The notes below the pieces were generated by a model that was given only the letters and a program-made list of their open reading frames with translations, made no database searches and had not been told where the DNA came from. A program made the translations under genes and the position numbers. Positions 48,243 to 59,480 of a stretch of 64,000 bases of DNA are shown here, one piece after another (positions within the stretch are counted from its first letter, which is position 1; each line of letters begins with the position of its first letter). Origin of the DNA: Antitrichia curtipendula (taxonomy: Eukaryota > Streptophyta > Bryopsida > Hypnales > Leucodontaceae); the NCBI GenBank assembly GCA_951230915.1, contig OX579638.1:21098696-21162695 (forward strand), given 5' to 3'.

Positions 48243-50759
48243 ATGGCGGGCAGTCAGTTGCAGAAGGCAGGGCGAGAGGACGCCCCAATGAACAAGAAGC
48301 GGAACGGTCATAAAGACGAAGACGAGCTCACACGCACATCACAAGGACAGCAGCAGCCTCTTCCGGACTTGAACGTAGCCGCTAGTACCGCACCCACAAT
48401 TACTCACGCGATGCCAGGATCAGGAGCAGGACAACAAAATAGCACTGTCAAAACACCACCCTCTAAGGTACAAGTTACCGCAGGGATAGATGTCGAACAA
48501 ACTAATCATGTTGAGCGTCTTGTAGTGGAGTTCACAGAGGAGGAGCAGAGGATAATACAGGAGCATAGGGAAGCAGCCAAGAATGTCACGATCATCGGAC
48601 AAGTAGTAGGACGATCCCCTGCATTTAGAGACCTAAACGTTTGGGCACAAGAAACATTACACAAGTCACTGGAGGGCATAGTACTGCTGGGGAATGGATA
48701 CTTCGAAGCTACATTTGCGACAAAAGCCGGAAGCTTACACGCACTAGATGGCAAGTACTATATGGGGGTCAATGAAGTAGTTTTGGCAAGATGGTCACCC
48801 CTCTTCTCCCCGAAGCAGGCGGAAATGGCGGCCGAGCTTCGATACCCTATATGGGTGCAAATACAGGGTCTCGGAAAACATCTACGCAATGACAAATGCC
48901 TACCAATCTTGGCCGCCAAGCTCGGGAAGGTGATCAAAGTGGAAACCCTAGATTCTTACAGAGTCAAAACGGCGGGTTACAGAATCAAGATCTTATGTGG
49001 GAGTATTCATGATCTCTCCTCTACCATAGTGATTCCGGGTGAAAACCCTGGCAAAACCCCAGAGCACGGGTTGCTTTTCAGTGGCTTACCAGACCAGTGC
49101 AGGAGATGCAGAAAGTTTGGGCACGTAGCAAAACATTGTGACAAACCTAAATCCTAATGGGAGGGATGGGCGTACCAACCAACAAGAATCACTCAAGCAG
49201 GGCACGAAGACCTAGGAGGGCAGCAAGATGGAGCAAGAAAGAGGAGTGGAGGAACAGAAGAACAGAGCGCAACAGCAACAACACAACAGACCAGACGACA
49301 CTCAAGCCAAGACACAGCAACCTCAATGACAACTCTGCACCGATCAGCAAGCCAGCCACAGGGACAAAGGACATATCAGCAGCAGATCCAAACACAGGAG
49401 AATGGAGCAGATCGACCCAATAAAGGCGTACAACATATCAAACCTACGGGAGGCATCACATCCCAAAGGTGGGTCAAGAGAATAGAGATCAGCACACCCA
49501 ACACGAGCCACAAACTAGCCACGGGAGGAGCAATGGACAGCGACTCATCAGAAGAGACAACATTGAAGGAGGGGGGTCAAAAACAAACGGGAGACAACCA
49601 CCAGTCCAAAGCTGAATGGCAATATAAAGAAGGATTGGAGACATACGCATCAACACTCAAGAAGCCACAGGGAGTTAGCTCCCCCCCACAACAGATAGAT
49701 ACCGCAGGGACCTCACATTACGAATCCCTTACGGCCACACAAGAGACCTCACATAAACAGGAAAATTACATAGAGGACGAAGGCTCTCCGAGACCACAGC
49801 ACAACGCAGCAGGCCTCCCGGATCTGCAAGTGTATCACACAGTAAATTACTCAAAATGCGTGAGCCACTATCACGGCCAAGCCTCGAACTCCATACCAAC
49901 AGCCGATACAAGCAGCGCAGCAGGGTCTCCATTCAGTCCAAAAGAAGCTTCCCTCTCGGGGGAAGAGATTAATAGCTATGTATGGCAACAGTGCCAAAGC
50001 AGAAAGAAGAAAAAGGCAGCTCGAATAGGTGTGGCGAACACTCAAGCACCCATTCTCCCAGGAGCAGGGTATCACAAACAGACGATGCCAACAGCCTTCT
50101 TCGAATCTCTCGCCATTCCCACACCAGAATCCACAGGGGCTTGGAGCTGCAGAGTTATTCCGCTTTATATAAGGAAAATTCCAATTCCAAGACAGGGGAA
50201 CGGACAATTCAACGCCTACTTTCTCGCGGACGTGGCCACCAAACAGAGGAGAGCAGTGAAAATAGTCACGATCACCCACGATGACACAGTGACCTCTTGG
50301 CAGCCGGAGTCAACAAAGGAACACATCCTAGACCAAACTGCAGAGGCAATGCGGACTGTCATGTTACATGATATCAAGTATAGTCCCCTTAGAAGATGGA
50401 ACGATGCAGCCTGGTTCTTCTCATGGTGCGAGGAGCAAACGTGCTGTATCCTCTTTCCATATACGGAAATTGCAATAGACGACATTAGAGTCCAGAGGCC
50501 AATAAACTACTCTTGGCTTAGATTACCCCCACTACTGAAGAAAATGGCGGAAAGCCCAGTTAAAGGAGGTCTTCAGCACTACGAACTGGAGGAAGCATTC
50601 AAGGAAGTACTGCTGCAGTCTGGAGTAATTGACCAGGAGGCTTCACCCGGAAAACCTCCAAGAAAGAAAAACAAGGGACACGCAGTATCCATTCACACGG
50701 AAATAGCAATTGGTGGACCAAACATATGGGAGCATGAGAATGGACAGGCGCAATGCTAG
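48243..50759 (+). pseudogene. LINE ORF1 (DUF4283 and CCHC zinc knuckle), one stop
   Basis: One frame of 838 codons is broken only by TAA at 49155-49157. The first part is a DUF4283-type RNA-binding region (VVGRSPAFRDLNVW, LGNGYFEATFATKAGSL, PIWVQIQGLGKHL) ending in a CCHC knuckle, CRRCRKFGHVAKHC. The second part is Gln/Ser/Thr-rich and probably disordered, then a folded-looking C-terminus (ITHDDTVTSWQPESTKEH, AWFFSWCEEQTCCILF). The protein would coat LINE RNA. The stop is one C-to-T change from CAA, directly after the knuckle. Confidence 0.85.
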
Positions 50760-50786
50760 TTCACCGAAGACTTGAACTTTACAGCA

Positions 50787-53700
50787 TGATGGTTCCTCTA
50801 ACTTTGGTATCCTACAACGCACGCAGCCTTGGCCAAAGAAAGCAGGGGGTACGTAAAAGATGTGACATACGGAATTATCCAACCATGCCCTAGTGCATTG
50901 TCAAATAAACAAGGTTATCAAGCGGCCTAAGAACAAAGTGACCTTCCATCTACCGCTCTTGAATACACCAAAGGGGCACGTTCAACTCAAGGCTGTTTGG
51001 TCAGCTGGCCTACAGGAGGAGCCAACAGAAACATGGTCTCAAAGAGTAGCGGAGGCCATACACAAAACCATGAAGTGCAGTGACACGTTAAAACGGTGAG
51101 ATTCAGCAGATAGAAAGATGGCTTATAAAGAGCAATTCAAAAATCTTACTGAAGCAGAAACAACTCTACAAGGCAACTGGGAGGATGAATAGGCACGGCA
51201 AAACCTTAGTCGAGCGCAGCAAACGCTGCACCAGATGCGCATGGAAAAACAGGATAAATGGAGATCCGAGTTAGATATCAAGTGGAACTCAGCAGGAGAT
51301 TCCTGCTCCAAGGAGTTTTTCGAATTCCATACCAAGCATAAAACTAGAAACCAGATCAAGGAGATCAACCACAACGGTACCAGGACCAAGGACCCACGGG
51401 AGATCAAGAGGGCAATGATGGATTACTACTCAAACTTATACCAAAGAGATGAACAAGTGGAGGCCAACACCATAGCAAGAGAGAGATGCCTCAGTAGTGT
51501 CCCACACATAGTCACAACAGAGCAAAACAGACAATTACTCCAGGACATATCTCTAGAGGAAATCAAACAGGCCATGGAAAATCTCCCAACTCACAAGGCC
51601 CCAGGGGACGATCGGCTACCCACAGAGTTCTATCAAGAGTTCATGGATATGACCAGCCCGGCACTTGCCGCACTTGCAACAGAGATGAAGACAACAGGGG
51701 TTCTTCATCACAGTATCAAAAAAGGGAAGATTGTCTTAATTCCCAAAACTGGTGATTTGAGTTTGATTTTCAATTACCGACCGATCACGCTACTCAATTC
51801 AGCATATAAAATTCAGGCAAAATTGATAGCTACCAGGATCAAACCCATGCTTCCCAAGCTAATCCAGCCTTCACAGACAGGTTTCGTACCCGGGAGAAGC
51901 ATCTTGGACAACATCTTCGCAGCAGAGGAATCCATGGAGTGGGCGGTAGAATCGCAACAAGACCTTGTTCTCATACTACTTGACTATGAGAAGGCCTTTG
52001 ACCGAGTGAATTGGTCCTTCCTTCAGGATGTCATGCGAAAGATGGGGTTCGATGAAGCATTTATTCGATGGACCGCCTCACTTTATGAAGAGTCGACATC
52101 TATGGTATAGTGAATGGTGAAGAAAGTCAACCTTTTACCTTAGGAAGAGCCGTCCGTCAAGGGTGCCCCCTGGCACCCTACCTCTATTTATTAGTAGCAG
52201 ATGTACTCGGATATATGCTTCAGGACCCCTCGTATGGCGTTCAAGGTCTCAAGCTACCAAATGGGGACATCAGCCTCGAAATGTTGTTTGTAGACGACAC
52301 CTCTATATCACTATTGGGCACCAAAGAAAATTTAGACGCAGTCATGAAGGTATTAGATCTCTATTGCGAGGCATCCGGCAGCAAAATTAACTGGTCTAAA
52401 ACAAATTTGATATGGGCATCACTAAATGACAGATCTTGGTCATGGGGAGCGATCCTAGGCGCTAGGTGGCTTCAAAAGGGAGAAAGTTGCAGGTATCTGG
52501 GAGTGCCTATGGGATTCCGAGTCCTGCAACATGTAAGAAACGAGAAAGTGTTTACGCTAATTAGGGAAGTGCTAATCTATTGGAGCACAAGGGCACTGTC
52601 TCAAGCAGGAAGGTTACTTATTTCTAACCAAGTCATCCTGGCTTCATTATGGTACCTCGCATCGACAGCGGACATAGGCCTCACAACGTTGAAAATCGCT
52701 CATGGACTTGTCAGAGACTACCTGTGGTCAGGTAGGAAGGAGGGTAGAACGAGAGCTCGGGTGGCTTGGGATGCCGCCATAGCACCCCTCTCATAGGGAG
52801 GACTGAAGATAATAGATCCACTAGCACAGACCCAGGCACTTTTGGCTAAATTCATGATACGAGGTCTCCAAGAAGGCGGAGGTACTTGGCACACGTTACT
52901 ACAACATAGGGCAAATACGCTGCAACCAGCTGGATCCAATCAATGGCCCCCCGGAAGCAATTGACTTATGTCAGCAACGAGGATCAAGAAAAACAGATCA
53001 ACACTCTAGGGAGCAGTTTGGCGTTCGTGGTGTACTGTACGTATAGGAGCCATGCAGGTGGAACCCCGAACAATGCAAGAGCTTATGCGTCAATCCCTTT
53101 TTGGCAATCCTTGGATCACCAGCACGAATGGGCAGCCATTAGGACTTGAAAAAGAAAACAGATTCTCCACATGGGCGGCCAAAGGACTTCAACTTATCAA
53201 ACACATCTGGAGTGAGGAAGACAGCGACTAGAAACCAGCACTAGAACTCTTGCGAACCACAAAATCTTGAAAAACTAATGCATTGAGGGAGGAACTGATA
53301 GCAAGTATCCCTAAGCAACCAAATCAAGCAATAGATCCTGGGGTAGGGCACTAGCTAATGGAGAATGAAGGAGCAGGACCAACTCCCATATATCACATAT
53401 CAGGCATACAAGACAATGTCACAACGGTAGATATCTACACCAAGAAGGGGACAACATCAGAATTAATACAACAAGGATCTGGAGCGTTTCAATTCAACAT
53501 CAACCTACTCCACCCCATTCGAGTGCAATACAAGAACCGGAACCAGCTGATAGGGTTCAATCCACCACACCCTATCCCCGGCAATGCATCAATTTGGCTT
53601 TACCATCCTAGTAGAATACAGGACTTAGAATGGGACCGAGGGGAGTGGAGATGGAAACAAGACGGTAATCAAGCATCGACCTCCCTATTCAACTACACAA

Positions 53701-54947
53701 CGAAACAAGGCTATCGACTGGGGATTGCAGCAAGACTAAAACCAACACGATACGAAACCAAACTCAGGGAGCAAGGCTACTCCGAACAAGACAGGAAGAA
53801 GATATACGACAGAATGTGGCACCAATGGATCCCGCGGAAAGTCAGCACGTTCCTTTGGCTCCTACATACAGAAGGCCTCCCATTAGGGAGCTGGTTGGCT
53901 AAGATCAGAATTGACGGATCATGCAAGCTTTGTATAACGGCCCCAACTGAAACACCTCGTCATGCCTTTATTGACTGTCCTACAGTGTGCAGGGCTTGGA
54001 TCCAATATAACCAACTTCGAAGGCTTCATAATTTGGCGGAGCTTCAACTTACTCCAGATGACATATTGGAAGATGCCGCACTTACAAGCAATGATTTGAT
54101 ATTGCACAAATTCTCCAACACATGCAGAGTAACGCAAGAGACACCCTGGGATATATTGAGGTGCCTCATACTCCAAAGCATTTGGTGCCAAAGGTGCAGC
54201 AAAGTCATGCGAGAGGAACCTTTCCACTTGGGCACAGTACTGAACAACGCTTGGCGCACCACCATCCAGATAGGGGTTGCAACATGGCGTGGCATTTGGA
54301 AGGCCTCACAATCCGCTCCACAAAGAATCCCTGCGTTCAACAACACTTGGGCTTCCTCAAGCGCCTTTTGCACATTCAATGGGTCACCCATGTGGAACTT
54401 CATCCCCGATGCCGCATTTCTACCAAGGGACCTAGCAACAAGACCAACGCCAGCAATTCGAAGGCAGATCCCAATTGGCAACCCGAGTTCACCTCTCCCC
54501 ACCCATTGGACAACAAGCGAAGCAGACCGATGTAGTGCCCACCCCTGGAGCGGACTTGCACAACCGGCAGCGGGAGGGTCACCAATCGAAAGGAATTCCA
54601 CTGGTGCGACAATAGGGAGCGCGTCAGCAACATGAGCGACACAAACAAAGGAATCCGATCACCTCAATTTCCAGGTACCAAACCACGAGTGGCCAACTTT
54701 TAGTGAGGACTCCAGCGAATCCACTGGCAGCCTCAACACCACACCAGCAGGGAGGCGAGCAGCGGCCCATCAAGCTGACCTCATCATGCGGCAAATTCTT
54801 CAGGATTTAGCCTCATCTGACGAACCCATCCCCAGTGGTCACCGGCAGGTAGCGGTAGAATTAGCAAATCCCCCGGACCCTTACTTCATTGACATCGACT
54901 TGCAGGAAACCTTTAGGTCCATTTACCTTGACCTTAGTGATGAGTAG
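50787..54947 (+). pseudogene. LINE ORF2 (endonuclease remnant, reverse transcriptase, zf-RVT)
   Basis: It begins MMVPLTLVSYNARSLGQRKQG, the usual start of an AP-type endonuclease, but within about 30 bases jumps to LSNHALVHCQ, a motif from the end of that domain. Some 200 residues are therefore deleted. The reverse transcriptase follows at 51235-52796: KIVLIPKTGD, NYRPITLLNSAYKI, QTGFVPGRSILDNI, LDYEKAFDRVNW, then after a 1-base shift near 52108 RAVRQGCPLAPYLY and the catalytic FVDDTS. Stops and shifts litter 52794-53357. The C-terminal zf-RVT region (MWHQWIPRKVSTFLWLLH...CKLC...ETPRHAFIDCP) is at about 53810-53990. A TGA at 54633 interrupts the tail, which ends at 54947. Confidence 0.88.
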
Positions 54948-55685
54948 GCCCAACTCTCTTCCCTCCCTCTCCTCTGTTCCTTTGTTGTTTGTTTGCTGCC
55001 TTTCTTTCCGTTTACCCTCTTTTCCTCTTTCCCACTTTCAGTTCCTTGATGGGTTGGTTTGTCGCTTGTTCCGTCTTTTCTTCTCTTGTTTTGCCTCCTT
55101 TGGATTCCCTTCTCCGTCTTTGCTTCTTCTTTTCCTGCCTCCGGTCGTCACCCCTGCCCCTCTACTGATTCTCCTTGCCTCCCGGTGTTTCTACTCATCC
55201 GGGTTTCTCTTTGCCCTCGGGCTTCACTCTTGCCTCAGGGTGTTCCATTGCCTCCGGGCGTCACCATTGCATTCGGTGTTCTCCACTCTCGTCCTCGCCC
55301 TCCAAACCGCCCTCCGGGCGTCTATCTGTCTTGCTCTTGCTCAACCCTACCTCCGGATGTTTGCTATCTTGTTCTCCTATCCAATCCTGCCTCCGGGTGT
55401 CTTCTTCTCCCCCCCCCCTTTTCTTTGCTCCCAGTGTTTAGTCCTGCCTCCGGGTGTCTACTTTCCCCCCCCCCCCCCCCCCCTATTTTGCTCCCAGTGT
55501 TTCGTCCTGCCTTCGGGTGTATTCCCACTGTTACTTTCATTCCTATGACTTGTTCGTTGTGCCTCAGCTCTGCCCTCGGGCCTCGCTTTCCTCCCCCCAG
55601 CCTTCGGGCGTTATTGCCCTTGGGCGTGTACTGCCTTCGGGCGTGTTTTGGTTTTAGTAAAGGATCCACCCAACACGGGTTTCTC
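54948..55685 (+). repeat. LINE 3' region with CCTCCGGGTGT-like repeats
   Basis: CTGCCTCCGGGTGT or close variants recur about every 60 bases near 55320-55520, separated by C/T tracts. Open frames here come from the low-complexity composition. Confidence 0.7.
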
Positions 55686-55701
55686 TCCAAGTGATGGAGG
55701 C

Positions 55702-57217
55702 TAGGTGTGTGGTGAAACTAGACTCCAAGGTACATATTTGACCTTGCTAGTTTGTTGAATTGTCCCTTTTTCAATACTTCAAGTTAGACCTTTAGAATCA
55801 TTCTAAACCACAAATTTGAAGTTGACTTGTTGCAAACAATCTATCTTTAGAGGTTTTTAAAAACATACCACTTTTCAAAAAATAAATAAAATTAAAGAAG
55901 ATAGATTAGGATGGAGTTCTGTAGTCAAAAGAATTTATTTTGGATGAAAATTATCAAAAACCATCCAAGTCAAGTGAATAAGGAATATTAAAATCTAAGT
56001 GAAATTCAAAAGCAAAATCCAAAAAGAAAAGTTAATTTGGAATTATAAGTTAGCAAAAAGCATTGAATGAAGTTTTAGAATGCAATGTATTGGCAAAACT
56101 TCATCCATTCATAACTTTTGATAAAGAGGTCCAAATTCAAAGTATATTAATATTTTGAAAAAAAAAAATTGTTACTTAATGTTTAAAGTTGATAAATATC
56201 CAAAAGAAACAAGTTGAAACTAAGAGTCTAAAATGGTATATATTCATTACATAAGCGTTCAACTCATACCGTTGAAATTGAACCAAAATACAAATCTGAA
56301 TTCACAATCACATAGTTAATCTTTAGAAGATTAAAGAATTATATGACACTTAAAGAATGGATCAACATTAAAAAAAGATAAGTATATAATGAAATTTGAA
56401 ATTAAAGAAGGTTAAATTTGGATGAGAGTTTCACTTATTCATCCAATTCAAGTGACAATCCCCCTCAAAATTTGGAACAATCTAAAACCAAAATCCAAGA
56501 TAAAAGTCAATTTGAACCATCTGAGTTAATAGGAAACAATGGATGAAGTTTCCAAGGGCAATTTAGAATCAAAACTTCATCTGTTTAAAAGTTCTACGAG
56601 CAATGTCCAATAAAAGAGTTCTTCACCATTTTGGAATAGGCATGCACTTCACTACAACTTAGGCTAACTAAAAGTTTGATTCTAGAAACTTTTATTTGGA
56701 AGTCTAAAGTTTTGGCTTAGATTGACCCAAAACACCCAAATCTCCAATTTTTGCATTTTGTGTCAATTTTAGTTGAGATTTGAACCATTTATGGCTTATC
56801 ATTAGAAAAGACTTGTTCATTTTTTGGAAGACCAATTGGATGATATCGAGACACCCAACTTTGAATGTAAACATCAAACCATAAAGAACCCAGTTGTGTC
56901 CACTTTATCTTAAGTTGCTGACAAGTTTATGGCCATCAACTTGAACTTGAAATCCACTATTTGGAGTTTGTAGGATCCCCACATGTTGTCACCTCTATGT
57001 TGGCAAGCTTTTCTAGCCTAAATTCCACATTTTAGAAGATGCAGCTCCATCCATGACAATATCTTGTATCTGATGGAAATCCATTTTGGGGGGTCACTGC
57101 GCATATTGTGGAGCATGATTGGAAAAAAATTCTCCATTCCTCATACCACCCTAAACCAACTCAGAATCCAACAAATAACAATAATGAAAGATATACACTA
57201 ATAGTTTCCATAAGTTG
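55702..57217. other. AT-rich noncoding stretch
   Basis: No gene is seen. It ends at the TTG target duplication of the CACTA MITE (57215-57217). Confidence 0.6.
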
Positions 57218-57347
57218 CACTAGTAGAAAACAAGCTATCAATGATTGTCCACAATGACTAAAAATTGTCCACAATGATTCATTTATAGTCATTGTAGACA
57301 AATTCTAGTCATTTAGGACAATCATTGATAGCTTGTTTCTACTAGTG
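57218..57347. mobile_element. 130-bp CACTA-type foldback MITE
   Basis: It begins CACTAGTAGAAAACAAG and ends with the inverse CTTGTTTCTACTAGTG. Flanking TTG at 57215-57217 and 57348-57350 is a 3-bp target duplication, as expected for CACTA/EnSpm. Nearly the whole element is two complementary arms of about 60 bases, so a transcript would fold into a long hairpin. Confidence 0.9.
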
Positions 57348-57350
57348 TTG

Positions 57351-59480
57351 CCACTAGAGTTTGCAGCAACAATTGACATTGATCAATAAGGAGAATTGAT
57401 ACTATTTTTAACTAGTTTGTGGTCTTTGTGGCTAATTTCACACTAAGAAATTGAAAGTTTGAAATTCTCCCCAAATTTCATTATTTGGACAATCACATGC
57501 ATCATAGTCACCTTACATCAACGACCAAAATTCTGAAAGCTTCACTACTAATTAATCTAGATGCGAGATGAATTGGATGCAATACAAATAAAGCCAAATT
57601 CCTTTTTAAAATTCTCAACCAAAGACATGCCAACAATGGTAGAACGTAACTATAATTATCTAAAATCTTGCTTTGATTGGTGGTAACGGATTAGAATTCT
57701 AAAATTGTCAACCAACACTAAACAATGGCAATGGCTGTGCTAACATTTACGTTAGTTTTTTATAAGCTCAATTTTCCTAAATTTTAATCTCTATAATAAG
57801 GGCATCTTTAGGACCCCCAATTTTTCTCTAATGCCTAATTTCATATTTGTTAAGATTAGGAGTGAGTAGCTCAAGCTACTTTGCAACTAAACTAGTTTGC
57901 AAAATTGGCATGCCTTGATAGAATCTACTAAAGGAGCTAATTATGATAGGAATGCTACTCCAGTGTGCCAATTATGTAGGGGAACTTGCTCTTAACGCTA
58001 GGGAACACACCTACTAGGGCTCATTCTGCCTTGCTTACTCATAAGCCCACTTGCAAGGCACCATGTGCCCTAGAGGGCACATTCTCTAGTACAATGTACT
58101 ACAAACACTAAGAAGATGTCATGAATTCTCCATGAATTCAAGAGGCTTTGTGCTCTTAGACATGGTTTGTTGGTTTGTTTATATGCCATATTTGAGTTGT
58201 ATTATTAGCAGGATTGCTTATTCACATAATTATATAAAATATTGTCTTCTGAAAAGATGTGAACAACATGTTTTTGATTAATCCCCCCCCCCCCCCCCCT
58301 TTCAATTCTCGAAAATTGCAGACCATCAATCTGCTTATAAAAAAACAAACCTGAAACCAATCCCCATGCCAATGATTTGCCAAAAATTCTACACCATTGA
58401 TTTCCAAAAATCAATGGCTATTGCTCTGGATACAAATATGGATATAAAAGACATATAAAGATACAAACTACATAGTACGAATACGGATACAATAATGTAT
58501 CCTATACCAATCCCATTTAAAGTTGCAATTTGAAATTACAAATAGGGTTTTGGGTGTGTTTGGATTGGGTTTGAATTTGGGTTCAGGTTGAGTTTGGGTT
58601 TGAGGTGGGGTTTGGGAATTATAAAAATTATGTCCTATCACTAGATGCCACGTGTATAACAAGTACATTTAAATTGGGTGTTAATGGAATTGTCATTTGA
58701 GACTATCCATTCAAAAGACAGCCCTCAAAACCAAAAGACCAATTTCTACATTGAAATTAATATTTTGTTTGGTACCATAAGTGAAGAAAAGATTTGACAC
58801 TTTGCAAACAGAATTCCAACTTTTTCACACTTTCCAAAAAATTATTGAATGATGCATTGTGCTTACAAAGTGAATTATTTTGTATGGAATCTGCTTTCTG
58901 CTTGGGTAGTTCTCCCTCATCTTTCTCTACACCCTCTCTGCCGGTGAAGTGAAAGTTATTCACTCATGTCTGACGTTTAAAATTGTTCAAGTTCTCTTGG
59001 TACTGCTGCCAATTGATGGATCGAAATCCATTTGTGGCCAATCTTCATTGAAAAACTTTCTGCAGTATGTGCAGCTGGGGCAACTTGAAGGTTGGGATTA
59101 ACAAAGAAACTTCCTAAAGTGAGTTCATATATAAGCTGGTTCAACTACACTGATTTATCATATTAGGGAGAGTGCAAAATTAGTGTCAAGGTTAAAAAAA
59201 AACATTTCTGGAAACTATTGCAATACGTGAGCAATTTGGTACCCCGTAATAATTTAGTATTAACAAAAATAAAGATAATACACAAGTAGTGTAATTTAGT
59301 TTCACATGTACTCTTAGAAAAAATGAGTGTAGTATGGAGACTTGCAACTAAGTTAACGCTTAAACGACATTCACTTCTCTAGAGGACAGTCCAAACCGGA
59401 ATCAAAAATCTCCTTAAAGCAGGGTCTAGGTCTTATTACTTGTCAAACAAAAAAATCATTTGAAAAAATGTAATAGGAGC
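57351..59480. other. Noncoding stretch left of the oxidase gene
   Basis: No gene is seen. It contains a run of 17 C (58283-58299), a G/T-rich tract (58540-58620) and a copy of a dispersed repeat (58100-58790) that recurs at the right end of the window. Confidence 0.6.

Larger units (their letters stand above)
48085..55685 (+). mobile_element. L1-type LINE with 16-bp target-site duplication
   Basis: TCCAAGTGATGGAGGC lies at 48069-48084 and again at 55686-55701, exactly bracketing two LINE reading frames. The element is 7.6 kb, long for a plant L1, and has both a 5' leader and a long 3' untranslated region, so it appears full-span. There is no poly(A) tail before the right duplication; the 3' region is instead a C/T-rich series of CCTCCGGGTGT-like repeats with C runs (19 C at 55465-55483). 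Internal lesions show it is dead. Confidence 0.88.

Noticed and set aside
54889..55694. 219- and 211-residue frames at the LINE 3' end
   Set aside because: C/T-rich low-complexity sequence, overlapping frames, no domain; part of the LINE 3' region.
58540..58620. G/T-rich tract resembling telomere repeat
   Set aside because: Units are irregular TTTGGG/TTTGGGTT variants, not TTTAGGG.
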